Part shown: piece after piece, positions 8,821 to 17,747 of the stretch
How positions within the stretch are numbered: position 1 is the stretch's first letter
How the letters are laid out: each line of letters begins with the position of its first letter
Source: a virus
DNA length: 58,100 bases
IMG/VR virus record: IMGVR_UViG_3300049098_000053
Coordinates: 1-58,100 of that record
Direction: 5' to 3' (one strand)
Program-made: the position numbers and the translations under genes
The notes under the pieces: model-generated
What the model saw: the letters and a program-made list of their open reading frames with translations, nothing else
The model's database searches: none
Told to the model about the DNA's origin: nothing

Positions 8821-11528
8821 TGTCCACCACAGAGGAAGATCTCCAAGAGCGACTCAATACGCTGGTTCCGGAGGCGCCTGAGCTCAACGACTTCCAACAG
8901 TCGTACCAGCGCAGCGCCATGCAGGATCGGCTCGAGCTCTATGGGCAGTACACCCAGGAGGACTTTGACCGCTCCGCTCGCATTCTCAGGGTTGCCGGCC
9001 AGACCGGCATCCCGCACGACATCATTGCCGGGGGCAACTCTCTCGAGAGTCTCGAGCAGCAGATCAAACAACCGGACTTTGATGCGAACCAGTGGCTCGA
9101 GGACAGCCCGATCTTCGCCAAATATGCGTCCGAAAACCCTTACGCTCTGGTGGTCCTGAAACAGGACTCGGAGAACTTGTCCTGGATCGAGCGCGAGTGG
9201 GGCCGGCCAATGTCGCTGGCGTTCCAGTCCACAAAGGCCAAGGTGGAGCTCAACCAGATCTGGAATCGCCGCGCCATGGGCGTCGAGTATCACCAAGATG
9301 GCGATATGGAGCGCGTCGGTGAACTGCAAAAGATGGTGCAGGAGCACGATTTCGGTGCCGAGAACTGGTGGTCCCTGTCCGCGCCGTTCATCTGGGGCAC
9401 CCGTGAGATTGGCCCGATGGCGTACATCACATGGGAGGGCAAGGAGGGCGCCATGATGGGCGCCATGGCCGGTGCTGGTCTCGCAATGGTCTATGGTCAA
9501 ACCGGACCTCAGCTGCTCGCGCCGGAGGAATTGCTGACCGTTCCTTTCGGCTTCTTCACGGGCGGCGGTATTGGCTGGTCAGCTGACAGTGCCGGCGCGT
9601 CGTTCGAGATGATGCGTGGTGAGCAATACGGTCGCTACATTCAGGCTGGATTCGATCACCAAGAAGCGGCAAAGGTCTCGACCCTGACTGGTGCGATCTC
9701 GACGCTCCCAGAGCTCAGCGGTGTGGGCAAGCTGATCAAGCACATCCCCGGCGTCGACAAGGCGTTCGAGTGGACCGGAAAACAGGTAGCCGACCGCCTT
9801 GCCAGAGACATCCTCGTTCGGCAGTCATACCGGCGAGCAGCAGGCCAGCTGGCCATGCGCTATGGGCAGAATATGGCGTGGGAGATTGGCACTGAGATCT
9901 TCCAGGATAGCGTGGCAACGGTTGGCCAGAACTATCTGGCGAGCTCCACAGGACGTCCAGAGGCCGCGGTGACGTGGGACCAGTACGTCGACGATGTGGC
10001 GCACACCGCCATAATGACCGCTAAGGGTGTCATGCTGATCGGTGCTGTCGGCCCAGGGTCCAGCTTCGTGCGCGACTACAAGCGGGCTCGAGATGCTCGT
10101 GGATTGGAGGATGCGATGACCGCTCTGGCCGAGCGTCTGACTGACTCCAAAATCCGCACTGAGGCGCCTGAGCAGTACCGTGATTTCGTCGAGGAGGTTG
10201 CTGCAGCCCACGGTGGCGGCCCGCGCATCAATGCGAATCGGTGGGACGAGTTCTGGCAGAGTAACAACGAGGATCCTGACGCCATGGCCGATCGGTTCGG
10301 TATCGACCGTGACGACATGGAACTGGCCCGCGAGGTCGATATGGACATCGCGATCCCGCCAGTACCATTTGCCGAGCAGCTGGCGCCCTCGGAGCTATTC
10401 AACGGCATCGTGCCGCATCTCAAATGGACCGAGGATGGCATGTCACCGCACGAGCGGGACCTGTTCAATGCGAACAAGCCAGAGGCCATCCGTAAGATCG
10501 AGGAGTCGATCGAAAAGCTGAGCGAGGCCGAGTCCAAGGTCGACGCCATGAACCTGATCGAGGAAGTGACCGGCGAGCTCATGGCCGCAGACTTCGACCC
10601 TACCGCTGCGCAGCAGATGTCCCAGATCTACCGCGGATTCGGCGTCATTGCCGACAAGCTGGACATGGATGCGCAGGAGCTATTTGACAAATTCTACGGC
10701 GGGGTCAGGCGTGTAACGCCAGAGGCCCTGCAGCGCACCAAGATCCTAGATCCCCACATCGACCCGATCATCAACCGGCTACGCCGGCAGGACTGGCCCA
10801 CGGCCCGCCAGCAGCGCGGAGACTCCCTGATGGATCTCGTGCGTGAGATGGGCGGTCTGGACCCAACGGATCCGGAACTGTCGGCCATGGACTTCGAGCT
10901 CGGCTCCCTGGATCTCGGCATCACCAAGGCCGATATGCAGCGGTGGAAGGAATCTGGCCGGCTGGTATCGGAGATTGCGGAGACCGCGGCCGAGCGTGGC
11001 TACATCCCAGAGTACGACGAGAACCTGTTGCTGGCGGCAATCAGCCGTGAACTGGGCGGCGATCCTGTATTCGGCGCCCGTGACGATGGCATGCCGGGAA
11101 TGAGGGAAACGGCCGAGCACATGGAGCGCCTCGAGCGCATGATCCAGAATCTCGATATAGACCTCGAGAACATGAGCAATGAGGAGGTCCGAGCGGCCCT
11201 AGAAGCCGCTGACACCTATGATCAGGAATTAGCTGGTGACGAGCTCAGGTCGATCGTCGAGCAGCTGGTGCGGGCTGACGAGCTCGCTGGCGGGACCAAG
11301 GATAGGACCCCTGCGAACGAGATTGACAACGTCCTGAATCGATGGGGCACCCTCGCTCCGCTCATTTACGCGGATCAGGACTTTGGAGATCTGCAGATTA
11401 CTGATACAGTCGAGCTCGAAACGACCGGAGAGCAGGTCGAAATCACGGAAGATGCTCGAGAGAAACTTGAGCGTGTCCAGAGGCGCCAAAAGGCACTAAA
11501 AGCCCTGTTGGAGTGCGTAAGTGGCTGA
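8820..11528 (+). CDS. Large internal virion protein, 902 aa
   Basis: Follows the gp15-like protein with a one-base overlap. The N-terminal 190 residues are helical (repeated DFxANQWLEDSPIFAKY-type segments). Residues about 210-250 are small and hydrophobic (AMMGAMAGAGLAMVYG and PFGFFTGGGIGW), and could cross or coat the inner membrane. A WEIGTEIFQDSVATVGQNYL segment near 360 and a MSPHERDLF segment near 540 are typical of large polyvalent or ejected phage proteins. The C-terminal 350 residues are helical and acidic. No lysozyme motif of the T7 gp16 type is visible. It likely acts in DNA ejection. Confidence 0.65.
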   Translation: MSTTEEDLQERLNTLVPEAPELNDFQQSYQRSAMQDRLELYGQYTQEDFDRSARILRVAGQTGIPHDIIAGGNSLESLEQQIKQPDFDANQWLEDSPIFAKYASENPYALVVLKQDSENLSWIEREWGRPMSLAFQSTKAKVELNQIWNRRAMGVEYHQDGDMERVGELQKMVQEHDFGAENWWSLSAPFIWGTREIGPMAYITWEGKEGAMMGAMAGAGLAMVYGQTGPQLLAPEELLTVPFGFFTGGGIGWSADSAGASFEMMRGEQYGRYIQAGFDHQEAAKVSTLTGAISTLPELSGVGKLIKHIPGVDKAFEWTGKQVADRLARDILVRQSYRRAAGQLAMRYGQNMAWEIGTEIFQDSVATVGQNYLASSTGRPEAAVTWDQYVDDVAHTAIMTAKGVMLIGAVGPGSSFVRDYKRARDARGLEDAMTALAERLTDSKIRTEAPEQYRDFVEEVAAAHGGGPRINANRWDEFWQSNNEDPDAMADRFGIDRDDMELAREVDMDIAIPPVPFAEQLAPSELFNGIVPHLKWTEDGMSPHERDLFNANKPEAIRKIEESIEKLSEAESKVDAMNLIEEVTGELMAADFDPTAAQQMSQIYRGFGVIADKLDMDAQELFDKFYGGVRRVTPEALQRTKILDPHIDPIINRLRRQDWPTARQQRGDSLMDLVREMGGLDPTDPELSAMDFELGSLDLGITKADMQRWKESGRLVSEIAETAAERGYIPEYDENLLLAAISRELGGDPVFGARDDGMPGMRETAEHMERLERMIQNLDIDLENMSNEEVRAALEAADTYDQELAGDELRSIVEQLVRADELAGGTKDRTPANEIDNVLNRWGTLAPLIYADQDFGDLQITDTVELETTGEQVEITEDAREKLERVQRRQKALKALLECVSG

Positions 11529-11928
11529 AAAGACTATATCTGAGCAAGCCCTTCGGGAACGTGAAAAATCGGGAGCTCGCGTTCAATTCGCCAAGAAACC
11601 GGAACAAATCGAGGGTTTTCCGGATCTGGTCGCTACCCTCAAGCAAATGGTGGCCAACGAGGAGGAGCGCGTCCGCGCAGATTTAGCGCGCAATCAGACG
11701 ACTCTCGAGATCCTGGGCACACTCCAATCAATGATTCGCAAGCAAGGCTCCGGCCCTGCAGCACAACCTGTAGACCTTTCCCCAATTCGTGACCTGCTCG
11801 AGGAGATCCAAGCCGATCGACTCCGAGCTCCGGTCGACTACGATTTCAACATCATTCGGCCCGGGGGCGATGGCTTCCAGCCAGCGTCCAGGATAGAGGC
11901 GCGAGCCGTAAAGCCGACAACTCACTAA
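11521..11928 (+). CDS. Small coiled-coil virion-region protein, 135 aa
   Basis: The GTG start at 11521 overlaps the preceding stop by 8 bases, with GGAG about 7 bases upstream. Residues 1-100 are predicted helical: a charged stretch, then VANEEERVRADLARNQTTL and a second helix containing IRDLLEEIQADRLR. The C-terminal 35 residues are extended. No family recognised. A chaperone or connector for the large appendage protein encoded next is possible from its position alone. Confidence 0.65.
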   Translation: MAEKTISEQALREREKSGARVQFAKKPEQIEGFPDLVATLKQMVANEEERVRADLARNQTTLEILGTLQSMIRKQGSGPAAQPVDLSPIRDLLEEIQADRLRAPVDYDFNIIRPGGDGFQPASRIEARAVKPTTH

Positions 11929-11940
11929 GGAGGGTGAGAG

Positions 11941-14931
11941 ATGCCTAATCCAACAGCGGTACTAGATCCGCATTCACTGAGCCAGGGAAATATCCAGACG
12001 ATCTCGGATCTGGTTTTTGGCACACCGACTGGCGATGCGGTGACGATCACCAGCGCCGGCAGCAACATCCCGACTCTCAAGGACAAGGAGTATTTTGAGA
12101 TTCGAGGCAACTCGAACTCCGTGAACAATGGCCTGTATCAGGTCGATGACGCCACGCCGGCCGCCAACTCAGTCGATGTTCGCAAGGTTTCAGGGCCGGA
12201 CCCTGTGGTCGAGGCGGTAGCAGAGTCGAACCAGATTCTCTGCGCGCTCGAGACTGCGGTCTCTGACGCCGTCTGGGCGAACCAGTCGCTCAATGACGTC
12301 GACATCACATCGGCCGGCGGCAACCTGCCAACTTTCGAGATTGGCGCTCGCTTTGAGGTCAGGAATCACTCAGACGCCGACAACAACGGTGGCTACGAGG
12401 TCAACTCCACGGTCACGAACGGCTATAACTGCACCAAGATCACCGGCGCCGAGCCGAACAATGCCGCTTCTGAGGCGGTAGACGTCGACTCCGAGCGCAA
12501 GTCTATTTTCTACGATACCAGCGCCCTCGGGTTCTATATCCTCGAGCAGCCGGGTCTGGCCGACACCGCTGTATCTGACGCGGTGTGGCAGAACACGTCA
12601 GGCGCCAACACCGAGATCCAGAGCACGGGCGCGAACCTGCCGACCGTCCGCATCGGCCAGTACATCCTGGTGCGCAACCACGCCACGGCGGCCAACAACG
12701 GCTACTACAAGATCACCGGCATCCCAACCGTGAATACGCTGTGGGAGGTCGAGATGGTCTCCGATGGACTCACGCCGGCCGACGCAGCATCCGAAGCGGT
12801 CGACATGCAGACGGATCCGCTGGTGGATGACACTGGCGGCTTCGGCCAGCCGATCTACTCCAGAATGATGATCGACTGGAAAGACGACAACTTCCTGATC
12901 CGCAATGCCGGCTTCCCGATGTTCAACATTGACTCTGACGCCGGTAAATACCTGATGGGTCAGAACGCCTCCGGCACGAACACGGGCTGGAACTTCGTCG
13001 ACAACGCAGAGTTCGGTATCCGCTCCCGTAAGCTGGTTCGGAATATGGGCTGGCAGGAGATCAACTCCGATGGTCTCGTTACGGCTGAGTACGCAGCAAT
13101 CAGGTCCAACGCTACGGTAGAGGACAACGATCGTGACCTCGGTTACTTTCAGTTCGGCACTGACACAACCAAGGATGACACGGTGGACTTCGAGTTCGCC
13201 GGTCCGGTTGATGAGTCGATTCTGGTTTACGACGCCACGGTCACGCGGGCTCAGGCCACGCTAACTGAGGGTTACGACTTCAACGATACGGGCGACACCA
13301 TCGACCGAAACGATGGCGGCTCGTTCATCACGGACGGCTACAAGGTCGGCTCTCTCGTCATCGTAGAGAATGCCGAGACCTCAGCGGACAACGGCACCTA
13401 CCGATGCACGGCGGTCGCCGCCGCCGTCCTGACGGTCGAGAACCTCGACGGCTCCGCGGTCACGTTCTCCGACACCTCGGACGACAACACGGCCACGCTG
13501 ACGCTCGATAACCGTTTTGCCTTCGCGCTGAAACTGCGTCCTCGGGACGACGACACGTTCGGCAAGTCGTTCGCGCAGCAGGGCCTCGCAGACGCACTCG
13601 CGACTCAGCTGTCGAACCGCGCGTTCATTTTCGGTCTGGGTACGGTAGTCGATCTCAACATTTCCGAGACCGACGCGAACATCGATGCCAATACGCCTTA
13701 CACCGGCATGTCGATTACCTTCTACGCAACGCCACAGTCGCTCGGTGGCGGCTCGCTGGTTGGCGGTGCACAGAACTTCGGCATTGTCATCGACGGCAAC
13801 AACGGCACCACGACCGAGATCTACGAGTGGACACAGCGTCAGCTGAGGAAATTCACAGACATCGACGCTGACGCTGATACGGCAATCGGTCGCGCGATCG
13901 ACGGCCTGCTTCGCTTCAACGGTTCGGTGCTCGAGTTCGGCTCGGTCGACGGTGGTCTGTCCTTCCCGACTAACCCTGATGGCGGCGGCTCAGGTGTGTA
14001 CTGCCTGAACGTCAACGCGGTCAACGCCAACGATGTCGCGTTCTTTGACAACACCGGCACCCTGCGCACGAATGAGGAAACGATTGCGGTCACGCTCGAC
14101 TTCAACGACATCCTGATCGACGACACGATTGCCGAGGCTGACCTGTTCTTTGACCGCACGATCCGCACCAGTGTTGCTGATCTGGTCGTCACCGCTGGAA
14201 CTGGTGCGAACGGTACGATCACGTCTGCCGGCACAAACCTGCCGAATCCGCTCGATGTCGGTGTTGGCGCTTACATCAGGCTGGCCGGACTGACTGGCGG
14301 CGATGCTGCAATGAACGGCGTCTATCAGGTCACGGCGATCACCACGCCGGGGGCTGACTGGTCCGTCACGCGCCTTGATGGCGATACGGTGGTAACGACT
14401 TCATCGGCAGCGGTGAACGTGGACGAGCATCCGTTCGACACGCCGGATGCGCTGATCGTCAACACGGCCCTGCAGCTGACCGATACGACCATCAGCTTCA
14501 CGAGCCCAGACACGATTGGCGATACCAACTCCGGCTTTGGCATCTTCGCCGTAGGCGAGACGCTGAGGATCTCCGGTGCTGGTGCTGGCACGAACGCCGG
14601 CAAGCTGGTCAAGATCCTGACGGTTGTGGCCGGTACGATCACCATTGAGACCGGACAATTCTGGACGCCTCTCGACACTCAGGCGGCCGGTGGATCGGTC
14701 ACGCTGCAGCGTATTGCAAGCGTCGAAGCTGACTCTGACTTCTCGTTCTCGTTCGAGTTTGACGCCAACGTCCAGGGTGGCCGCGTGGTCTCTACCGAGA
14801 CTTTCGTGAAAGCCAAGGCGCTCGGACGTGAAACGGCGCAGTACACCGAGTCGGCGGTGCTCAGTATCCAGTCAGGCACTCCTCTCGTCGTACCGCTGCA
14901 GTCGCAGCAGGAACGCAATGTCGAACTGTAA
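11941..14931 (+). CDS. Repeat-containing virion appendage protein, 996 aa
   Basis: Beta-rich, Asp/Thr/Gly-rich protein built partly from a repeated module of the form ITSAGxNxPT ... Y(F/I)xxRxxSxxxNNGxYxV. Copies are clear near residues 38-70, 119-152 and 206-245, with weaker copies near 435-465 and 755-800. Between copies lies an IYSRMMIDWKDDNFLIRN block and an AFIFGLGTVVDLNISETDA block. AGGAGG lies before the ATG. No enzyme motif is visible. The composition suggests a trimeric tail or head fibre or a tail spike; the exact role is inferred. Confidence 0.7.
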   Translation: MPNPTAVLDPHSLSQGNIQTISDLVFGTPTGDAVTITSAGSNIPTLKDKEYFEIRGNSNSVNNGLYQVDDATPAANSVDVRKVSGPDPVVEAVAESNQILCALETAVSDAVWANQSLNDVDITSAGGNLPTFEIGARFEVRNHSDADNNGGYEVNSTVTNGYNCTKITGAEPNNAASEAVDVDSERKSIFYDTSALGFYILEQPGLADTAVSDAVWQNTSGANTEIQSTGANLPTVRIGQYILVRNHATAANNGYYKITGIPTVNTLWEVEMVSDGLTPADAASEAVDMQTDPLVDDTGGFGQPIYSRMMIDWKDDNFLIRNAGFPMFNIDSDAGKYLMGQNASGTNTGWNFVDNAEFGIRSRKLVRNMGWQEINSDGLVTAEYAAIRSNATVEDNDRDLGYFQFGTDTTKDDTVDFEFAGPVDESILVYDATVTRAQATLTEGYDFNDTGDTIDRNDGGSFITDGYKVGSLVIVENAETSADNGTYRCTAVAAAVLTVENLDGSAVTFSDTSDDNTATLTLDNRFAFALKLRPRDDDTFGKSFAQQGLADALATQLSNRAFIFGLGTVVDLNISETDANIDANTPYTGMSITFYATPQSLGGGSLVGGAQNFGIVIDGNNGTTTEIYEWTQRQLRKFTDIDADADTAIGRAIDGLLRFNGSVLEFGSVDGGLSFPTNPDGGGSGVYCLNVNAVNANDVAFFDNTGTLRTNEETIAVTLDFNDILIDDTIAEADLFFDRTIRTSVADLVVTAGTGANGTITSAGTNLPNPLDVGVGAYIRLAGLTGGDAAMNGVYQVTAITTPGADWSVTRLDGDTVVTTSSAAVNVDEHPFDTPDALIVNTALQLTDTTISFTSPDTIGDTNSGFGIFAVGETLRISGAGAGTNAGKLVKILTVVAGTITIETGQFWTPLDTQAAGGSVTLQRIASVEADSDFSFSFEFDANVQGGRVVSTETFVKAKALGRETAQYTESAVLSIQSGTPLVVPLQSQQERNVEL

Positions 14932-14942
14932 GGAGATGTCTT

Positions 14943-15341
14943 TTGATCACAGTCATCGCCAGATGGGACACGGTACAGATGGCGTCCGAACTCGAATGGC
15001 GCGTTTGGAGGCAGCTACGCGGGGCATTTGAGGTCGACGAATTCATCTTCGTTGGTCCGGCACTGGAAGGCTCGTACAGCTTCACCCAGGTCGCCACGGT
15101 AAGCGATGCGCTGGCACTTCTCCCCGAGGGGTGCCAGCGCGTTTTTCTTGAGCCCGGTGGATCCAAAACGGTAGCGCAAGTCCCAAGCGGGGACGTTGCC
15201 ATCATCGTTGGCAACACCGACCACTCGAACGCAGAACACGCGCAGCCTGACGAGCTTTACGGAATCCTCAGCCCAATGCCGACTGACCTGTACGGCTTCA
15301 ATGCTGCAGCGATAGCCTTGGCTCTCAGGTACGGTCAGTGA
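14943..15341 (+). CDS. Unknown alpha/beta protein, 132 aa
   Basis: TTG start at 14943, supported by AAGGAG 5-6 bases upstream. It looks like a Rossmann-type alpha/beta domain: a first strand ITVIARW, a long helix, an EFIFVGPA strand, SDALALLPEG, then PSGDVAIIVGNTDHSN and a final PTDLYGFNAAAIALALRYG helix. The last two segments recall the knotted end of SPOUT RNA methyltransferases, but this is a weak resemblance and no cofactor residues can be assigned. It overlaps the next gene by 4 bases (GTGA). Unusual among fibre genes. Confidence 0.65.
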   Translation: MITVIARWDTVQMASELEWRVWRQLRGAFEVDEFIFVGPALEGSYSFTQVATVSDALALLPEGCQRVFLEPGGSKTVAQVPSGDVAIIVGNTDHSNAEHAQPDELYGILSPMPTDLYGFNAAAIALALRYGQ

Positions 15342-16936
15342 GCACAGATAACAGAACGACGCTCAACGCTTGCGATTCAAACTCTGGTTGGGGCGGCGAC
15401 GATGGTACGCCGAGCTCAGTCACGGCTGCGGGTCTGACCTACGAGAACGCCAACTCTCTCTCGTTCCAGCATACGAACGCGCCCGAGCACACGTACTACA
15501 CAGACGGCACCGGATGGAACCTGGCGGATGCCGTCTGCTTCCTGATCGTAAAGGTGAACCAGCAGGACTCGCAGGCCAATGGCGGCATGCAGTATGTCCT
15601 TGGTGACGGCACGGATCGCCTCGGCGTAGAAACCAACGGCTCAGACAACCCCGGTGTCGCGCTGCGAGATCTGTTCTACGGCATGAACATCGATACGACG
15701 ATTCTTTCCAGCTTCACGCAGCAGAACTACGCCGGCGTCAATGCCAACCTGACGCTCTCGGCTATCACGCAGGTAGGCTACGGCTCGAACCACTTGGCCA
15801 AGGCCCAGGGCGCGGTCGACAACATCTACCTCGATCGACTCAGCTTCATCGCCAATGACTCGGCCGCCTTTACGATCAATGGTGGCACGGTAGGCACTCC
15901 GGAGACGTGGACAGACTTCCAAGGCGACGACTCAACGAACGGTTGGGGCGTCTGCGGCAACCCGTTCGCTGACCAGTTCCAGATGAATGCGTCGTTCGAT
16001 ATGGGCGATGCAGGCACAGCGAGCACGTATTTCGAGATGGACGGTGTGCAGCTGTACCTGTTCGGTCAGGCCTACGGCGCCGGTCACTTTTTCTGGGACC
16101 TGATCTCTAACGCGACCGGCACGAACTCGCTGGAAATTAACGGCTCGCAGATCATCTCGATCGCAGGTTCGACTGGCAACCCGATCGACCTCGGCTGGAA
16201 CAGTGCCAACTTCGACACAATCAACGTCGACGGCTCGATTTTCGTCGATGTAGGTAATTGGGAACTGCCGGGTAACTCAGCGACCCGCTGGATCCGGACG
16301 TCAACGATCGACAATCCGATCAGCATTACGCCTAACGGCATGGAGATCAGCGACACCACGATCAACCAAGGCGCGCAATCACGCGCTGACGGCATGATGA
16401 TCCTCGATACCGCCGGCGACTCGAACAACATGGACGGCGTGGTTTTCAATAGCGACGGCACTGGCCACGCCATTGAGATCACAGCACCGGGGGCATACAC
16501 ATTCACAGCCCTCGAGTTCAATGGTTACGACGCCGGTACGGACGCGAACGGCGGCTCGACCGGCAACGCCAACTCGGCCATCTACAACAACTCTGGCGGC
16601 GCAGTCACGATCACGGTCGTCGACGGCGCTACGCCATCGGTGCGCGATGGCACAGGAGCCAGCACAACGGTCGTGGCCAACATCGCGCTGACGTTCACGC
16701 CGCTCGAGCTCAACACTGAGGTCCGGATTCTCGAGACCGGAACCAATACTGAGGTCGATGGTGTTGAAAACAGCGGCACCAGCTTCGTAGCGACCGTGCC
16801 AAGCGGGCAGGCCATTGACATACGAATAATCAACCCGGGCTGGCTGGATATCGAGACGATCAATGTGAGCTTCACTTCGTCGCAGAGCATCCTCGTAAAC
16901 CAGCAGTTCGATCGCAACTTTGACAGGGTGGGCTGA
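15338..16936 (+). CDS. Beta-helix-like virion appendage protein, 532 aa
   Basis: GTG start overlapping the previous stop. Long run of short strands rich in Asn, Asp, Gly, Ser and Thr with regular turns (for example VTAAGLTYENANSLSFQHTN, ITAPGAYTFTALEFNGY), consistent with a right-handed parallel beta-helix or a trimeric spike shaft. The C-terminal 100 residues form a separate Ig-like sandwich (LTFTPLELNTEVRILETGTN). No catalytic acid pattern of a polysaccharide lyase or glycosidase can be assigned by eye. It lies in a run of five co-translated appendage genes. Confidence 0.65.
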   Translation: MSTDNRTTLNACDSNSGWGGDDGTPSSVTAAGLTYENANSLSFQHTNAPEHTYYTDGTGWNLADAVCFLIVKVNQQDSQANGGMQYVLGDGTDRLGVETNGSDNPGVALRDLFYGMNIDTTILSSFTQQNYAGVNANLTLSAITQVGYGSNHLAKAQGAVDNIYLDRLSFIANDSAAFTINGGTVGTPETWTDFQGDDSTNGWGVCGNPFADQFQMNASFDMGDAGTASTYFEMDGVQLYLFGQAYGAGHFFWDLISNATGTNSLEINGSQIISIAGSTGNPIDLGWNSANFDTINVDGSIFVDVGNWELPGNSATRWIRTSTIDNPISITPNGMEISDTTINQGAQSRADGMMILDTAGDSNNMDGVVFNSDGTGHAIEITAPGAYTFTALEFNGYDAGTDANGGSTGNANSAIYNNSGGAVTITVVDGATPSVRDGTGASTTVVANIALTFTPLELNTEVRILETGTNTEVDGVENSGTSFVATVPSGQAIDIRIINPGWLDIETINVSFTSSQSILVNQQFDRNFDRVG

Positions 16937-17529
16937 TGGCTGCGCAATACGACGGCGTCAACCTTCTGGTCACTTTGGATGCTCCGGTTGCAGAGGTATT
17001 GAACCAGACGGCCGAGCAGGTCTACGACGATGGCAAGATCTGGCACCTGAACGTCAACAACAGGAAATACTCATTCCCGTGGCTGACCTCCGGCGGCGAG
17101 GACATCACGCCAACGTCGATCGCTGGCCAGTATTACTTTTTCCGCAATGACCTCGGCTGGCGCATCTGGACTACCGACGAGGACCAGGATGTCTATTGGG
17201 ATGGGAACCTGATCCCCGCGGACTTGAGCCTGCCGATCTTCGCTCGTCGCACTGGCCGCACCGTGGCCCATCTCGGCCTGCAGCCGATCACACAGGGAAT
17301 CGTCGGCCTCGAGGACCGGACGGTGCAGACACTCATGGACTACATCGTTGAGGCCGGCTTCACCTACCTGCAGGTCTACCGGATACTCGCTGCTCACGCT
17401 GCTGGCAGGATCAACGAGCCGGTCGACGGCACCTACGCGATCCGCGATCTGAACAACACCAAGGATCGTATCGTCGGCACTGAGTCGGTCAACGGTGGCC
17501 GCATCATCACCACGGTTGACGGATCGTGA
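16936..17529 (+). CDS. Unknown virion-region protein, 197 aa
   Basis: ATG overlaps the previous stop by one base. The N-terminal half is beta-rich with many aromatic residues (QYYFFRNDLGWRIWTTDEDQDVYWDG). The C-terminal half is helical (RTVQTLMDYIVEAGFTYLQVYRILAAHAAGR) followed by a YAIRDLNNTKDRIVG strand pair. Proteins of this general shape occur beside tail genes of environmental phages. A tail accessory role is inferred from position. Confidence 0.65.
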   Translation: MAAQYDGVNLLVTLDAPVAEVLNQTAEQVYDDGKIWHLNVNNRKYSFPWLTSGGEDITPTSIAGQYYFFRNDLGWRIWTTDEDQDVYWDGNLIPADLSLPIFARRTGRTVAHLGLQPITQGIVGLEDRTVQTLMDYIVEAGFTYLQVYRILAAHAAGRINEPVDGTYAIRDLNNTKDRIVGTESVNGGRIITTVDGS

Positions 17530-17747
17530 GCTCGCATTTTCTCAGCGGACACCACGCATCGGGGCACTTCGCCTCTGCGCACTTCGGCCGCACGATTGTC
17601 GTGCCGCCGATCGTTCCGGACGAGCCGGTACACCCGCCGGGTACTGGCCGCGGCATCGATGCTACGCTGCAGAAGCGAATCATGGAGGAGGAGGAGCTCC
17701 TGATGCTGGTCATTCGGGCGTTCCTCCACATGCGGAATAGGGACTGA
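17526..17747 (+). CDS. Small His-rich protein, 73 aa
   Basis: GTG at 17526 overlaps the previous stop (GTGA), and its stop overlaps the next ATG (TGATG). The first 25 residues contain seven His with Ser, Ala and Gly (MSSHFLSGHHASGHFASAHFG), then a Pro-rich linker and a C-terminal amphipathic helix (EEEELLMLVIRAFLHMRNR). The His cluster could bind metal. It is tightly coupled to the giant polyvalent gene, so it may be a partner or a regulator of it (inference). Confidence 0.65.
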   Translation: MSSHFLSGHHASGHFASAHFGRTIVVPPIVPDEPVHPPGTGRGIDATLQKRIMEEEELLMLVIRAFLHMRNRD

